Assembly: GCA_003230435.1 (NCBI GenBank)
Contig: QIDW01000159.1
Span: 1 to 8,319, forward strand
From: Acidimicrobiia bacterium
GTDB lineage: Bacteria; Actinomycetota; Acidimicrobiia; Spongiisociales; ZC4RG35
Direction of reading: 5' to 3'
DNA length: 8,319 nt
Made by a program: the position numbers and the translations under genes. The first letter of the stretch is position 1. Every line of letters starts with the position of its first letter. Shown here piece after piece: positions 6,763-8,319 of this stretch. A model generated the notes under the pieces. The model was not told the origin of the DNA. It did not search any database and saw only the letters and a list, made by a program, of their open reading frames with translations.

Positions 6763-6923
6763 TGTCCTGAGTCGCAAATCATGCACAGAATCTCGCCTGC
6801 CCTCGACACCCCTGACAGCGTCCTCCGCCTCGACGCAGCTACGGCTGCGCCTTCGTTGTGTGTCCTTGTCAGGAGCGCCGATGCCTGGCCGAGATCAGCA
6901 CGGACTCACGACTCAGGGCACTA
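6760..6923. repeat. 164-bp imperfect palindrome (possible MITE/REP-like element or bidirectional terminator)
   Basis: Nearly the whole gap between two convergent genes folds on itself. Four paired blocks share almost the same centre (6841.5): 6760-6774 with 6909-6923 (15 positions, TAGTGTCCTGAGTCG against TAGTGCCCTGAGTCG on the other strand, one G-T wobble); 6790-6795 with 6890-6895; 6811-6818 with 6866-6873; and 6834-6839 with 6844-6849 around a TACG loop. No protein of known type is encoded. No target-site duplication is evident, and no T-run typical of an intrinsic terminator follows the hairpin on either strand. Such a layout fits a non-autonomous palindromic repeat, a Rho-independent-like barrier between convergent genes, or both. 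Copy number elsewhere in the genome cannot be seen here. Confidence 0.72.
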
Positions 6924-8270
6924 GGAGAGCTGGCGCCGGATCTCATCGATCTGTGCTCGCACCGACTCGGGGCTACCCGAACCAGATGTTGCCCGCGCCC
7001 TGACTGAAGCGGTCGGGTCGAGCCGATCAAGATCCGACTCCTCGAAACGCTTGTCCACCTCGATCAGATCATCGATCGTTGCGTCCGAAAGCGTCTTCCC
7101 GCGAGTCTCCAGAAGGGCCACCAACTCGCCAACGCGAGCATGAGCCTCTCGAAAGGGAACCCCGCGGCGCACCAGCACCTCGGCAAGATCGAGACTCACC
7201 GTGTCCGGACCGGGTGAAGGCGGGTGAAACTCGAGCCCTCCGAGCAGTTCCACCATGGCTTCCAGAGCTGACGCAAGCGTGTCGTCGGCGTGAAAGACAA
7301 TGCGTTTGTCCTCCTGAAGGTCCCGGTTATATGCGAGCGGCAGGGCCTTTTGGAGAGAAAGGATGGCAGTCACGTCACCGGCCACCGTTGCGGCCCGCCC
7401 ACGGATCAACTCCGCGATATCCGGATTCCGCTTCTGAGGCAGCGCCGATGAACCGGTACTCACCTCGTCACCGAGGGACACCCATCCGAACTCTCTCGTC
7501 GACCAGAGGACGATCTCCTCGGCGAGTCTCGACAGTTCGATCATCGACTGGGCGCAGCAGAACACGTACTCAGAGACAAAGTCCCTCGATCCCACCGCAT
7601 CAAGCGAATTCGGAATCACTCCCTCCAGGCCAAGATTCTCAGCGACGGCATCGCTGTCGAGCGGAAGAGAGGATCCAGCAGACGCGCCGGCCCCAAGGGG
7701 CGACATCTCGATTCTCTTCACCGCATCGGTGAATCTCTCCGCGCCCCGCATCGCCATCCACGCATATGCCAGGAGGTGATGACCGAGAGTCGTTGGTTGG
7801 GCCTGTTGCAGATGCGTGTATGACGGAACAACCGTCTCAGCATGGGTTTCGGCCATCTGGGCGACGAAACCGGCGAACCGGTGGAGTTGTTCTAAACGTT
7901 GACCCCCGGCCCGGCTCAGATAGAGACGAAGATCGAGTGCCACCTGATCATTACGTGACCGCCCGGTGTGAAGTTTTGCCGCTTCTCCAACAATCTCCCC
8001 CAGTCTTCGCTCGACGGCAGTGTGAACGTCTTCGTCAGTCGCCTGAAAGGCAAACTCGCCTGACTCCGCCTCGGCAAGGATCGTCCTAAGCCCCTTGGCA
8101 AGGGTTCGCGCCTCTTCGGGTTCGATGACGTTGGTGGTGCCGAGCATCTCGACATGAGCAATCGAGCCCTCGACGTCCACCTGGAGGAGACGCCGATCAG
8201 ATTCGTCTGTTGTGAATTCCCATATCGTCCCTGACAGGGAACCCTCGAATCTGCCGCCCCACAAGGTCAC
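6921..8270 (-). CDS. argH: Argininosuccinate lyase
   Basis: A 449-residue enzyme of the fumarase/aspartase superfamily that splits argininosuccinate into arginine and fumarate, the last step of arginine synthesis; it is a cytoplasmic homotetramer in the family. Seen in order: the typical N-terminus LWGGRFEG (3-10), the HTGRSRNDQVA motif (101-111), SYTHLQQAQPTTLGHHLLAY (150-169) with the conserved H153, and the signature loop TGSSALPQKRNPDIAEL (272-288), where the catalytic Ser is S274 or S275. AYNRDLQEDK (313-322) follows, then a normal C-terminal helical domain. The signature loop has Leu where the superfamily pattern has Met. Length is normal. The GTG at 8270-8268 is preferred because LWGGRF sits directly after it; only a weak AGGA lies upstream. 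The TAG stop is the outer end of the palindrome. Confidence 0.96.
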   Translation of the reverse strand: MTLWGGRFEGSLSGTIWEFTTDESDRRLLQVDVEGSIAHVEMLGTTNVIEPEEARTLAKGLRTILAEAESGEFAFQATDEDVHTAVERRLGEIVGEAAKLHTGRSRNDQVALDLRLYLSRAGGQRLEQLHRFAGFVAQMAETHAETVVPSYTHLQQAQPTTLGHHLLAYAWMAMRGAERFTDAVKRIEMSPLGAGASAGSSLPLDSDAVAENLGLEGVIPNSLDAVGSRDFVSEYVFCCAQSMIELSRLAEEIVLWSTREFGWVSLGDEVSTGSSALPQKRNPDIAELIRGRAATVAGDVTAILSLQKALPLAYNRDLQEDKRIVFHADDTLASALEAMVELLGGLEFHPPSPGPDTVSLDLAEVLVRRGVPFREAHARVGELVALLETRGKTLSDATIDDLIEVDKRFEESDLDRLDPTASVRARATSGSGSPESVRAQIDEIRRQLS

Positions 8271-8319
8271 GACTTCGATCCTGTCCCGTAACCACGAATC
8301 CTTAGAGCATTGAGGCTGA
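8267..8319 (-). CDS. Possible C-terminal end of a gene upstream of argH (partial)
   Basis: Read on the - strand, one frame runs open from the window edge to a TGA at 8269-8267 that overlaps the argH GTG as GTGA. It would encode about 16 residues ending LRIRGYGTGSKS. The 4-nt overlap resembles that of korA and korB and would put argH in an operon. Too short to identify; another arg gene would be a natural neighbour, but the residues do not match an argG end I recognise. It may be chance. Confidence 0.22.
   Translation of the reverse strand, partial: SLNALRIRGYGTGSKS

Noticed and set aside
6680..7003. Open frame on the + strand crossing the palindrome
   Set aside because: It starts inside the methyltransferase gene, spans the non-coding palindrome and ends inside argH; composition is Ser/Arg/Leu-rich without motifs.
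7079..7732. Open frame (217 codons) on the + strand opposite argH
   Set aside because: Pro/Arg-rich shadow of argH, with no initiation signal or domain.
1..8319. CRISPR array, tRNA/rRNA genes, phage or transposase genes
   Set aside because: No regularly spaced repeats, no cloverleaf or rRNA-like stretch, and no integrase or transposase motif was seen on either strand.

Overview
The window looks like chromosomal DNA from a high-GC actinobacterium. An Acidimicrobiia-type lineage is my best guess, from codon bias and protein flavour only. The supporting signs are a tandem-ACT protein, a YerB/DUF3048 lipoprotein with a Thr-rich linker, a fused gamma-alpha KorA with a separate KorB, GTG and TTG starts, and several genes that appear to be read from leaderless mRNAs. 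Apart from one large palindrome there is no sign of phage, transposase, CRISPR or recent gene transfer. I found no tRNA or rRNA.

Layout. On the + strand: the 3' end of a DNA-3-methyladenine glycosylase (AlkA-like, 1-260); a small two-ACT-domain protein (271-675); a DUF3048 lipoprotein (734-1813); an amidase-signature hydrolase (1829-3139); then a compact operon of korA (3231-5102), korB (5099-6127, ATGA overlap) and a class I SAM methyltransferase (6130-6762, TTG start). On the - strand, convergent to these, lies argH (6921-8270, GTG start). A possible upstream gene just enters the window edge and would overlap argH by GTGA. The longest gene-free stretch is about 160 bases (6763-6920), and it is entirely a palindromic element.

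How the genes work. KorA and KorB together form a 2-oxoacid:ferredoxin oxidoreductase, most likely the 2-oxoglutarate enzyme, with the thiamine diphosphate and 4Fe-4S ligands visible in KorB. ArgH makes arginine and fumarate. The four upstream genes (DNA repair, amino-acid-binding regulation, envelope lipoprotein, amidase) share no obvious pathway.

Two non-coding patterns stand out. First, three successive genes have a TAGNNT hexamer exactly 7 nt before the start codon and no ribosome binding site, as expected of leaderless promoters. A fourth TAGACT lies upstream of korA, which instead has a long leader, a hairpin and a strong Shine-Dalgarno. Twice the TAG of the hexamer is also the stop codon of the gene before it. 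Second, a 164-bp near-symmetrical inverted repeat fills the gap between the convergent methyltransferase and argH genes, and its two terminal TAGs are the stop codons of both genes.
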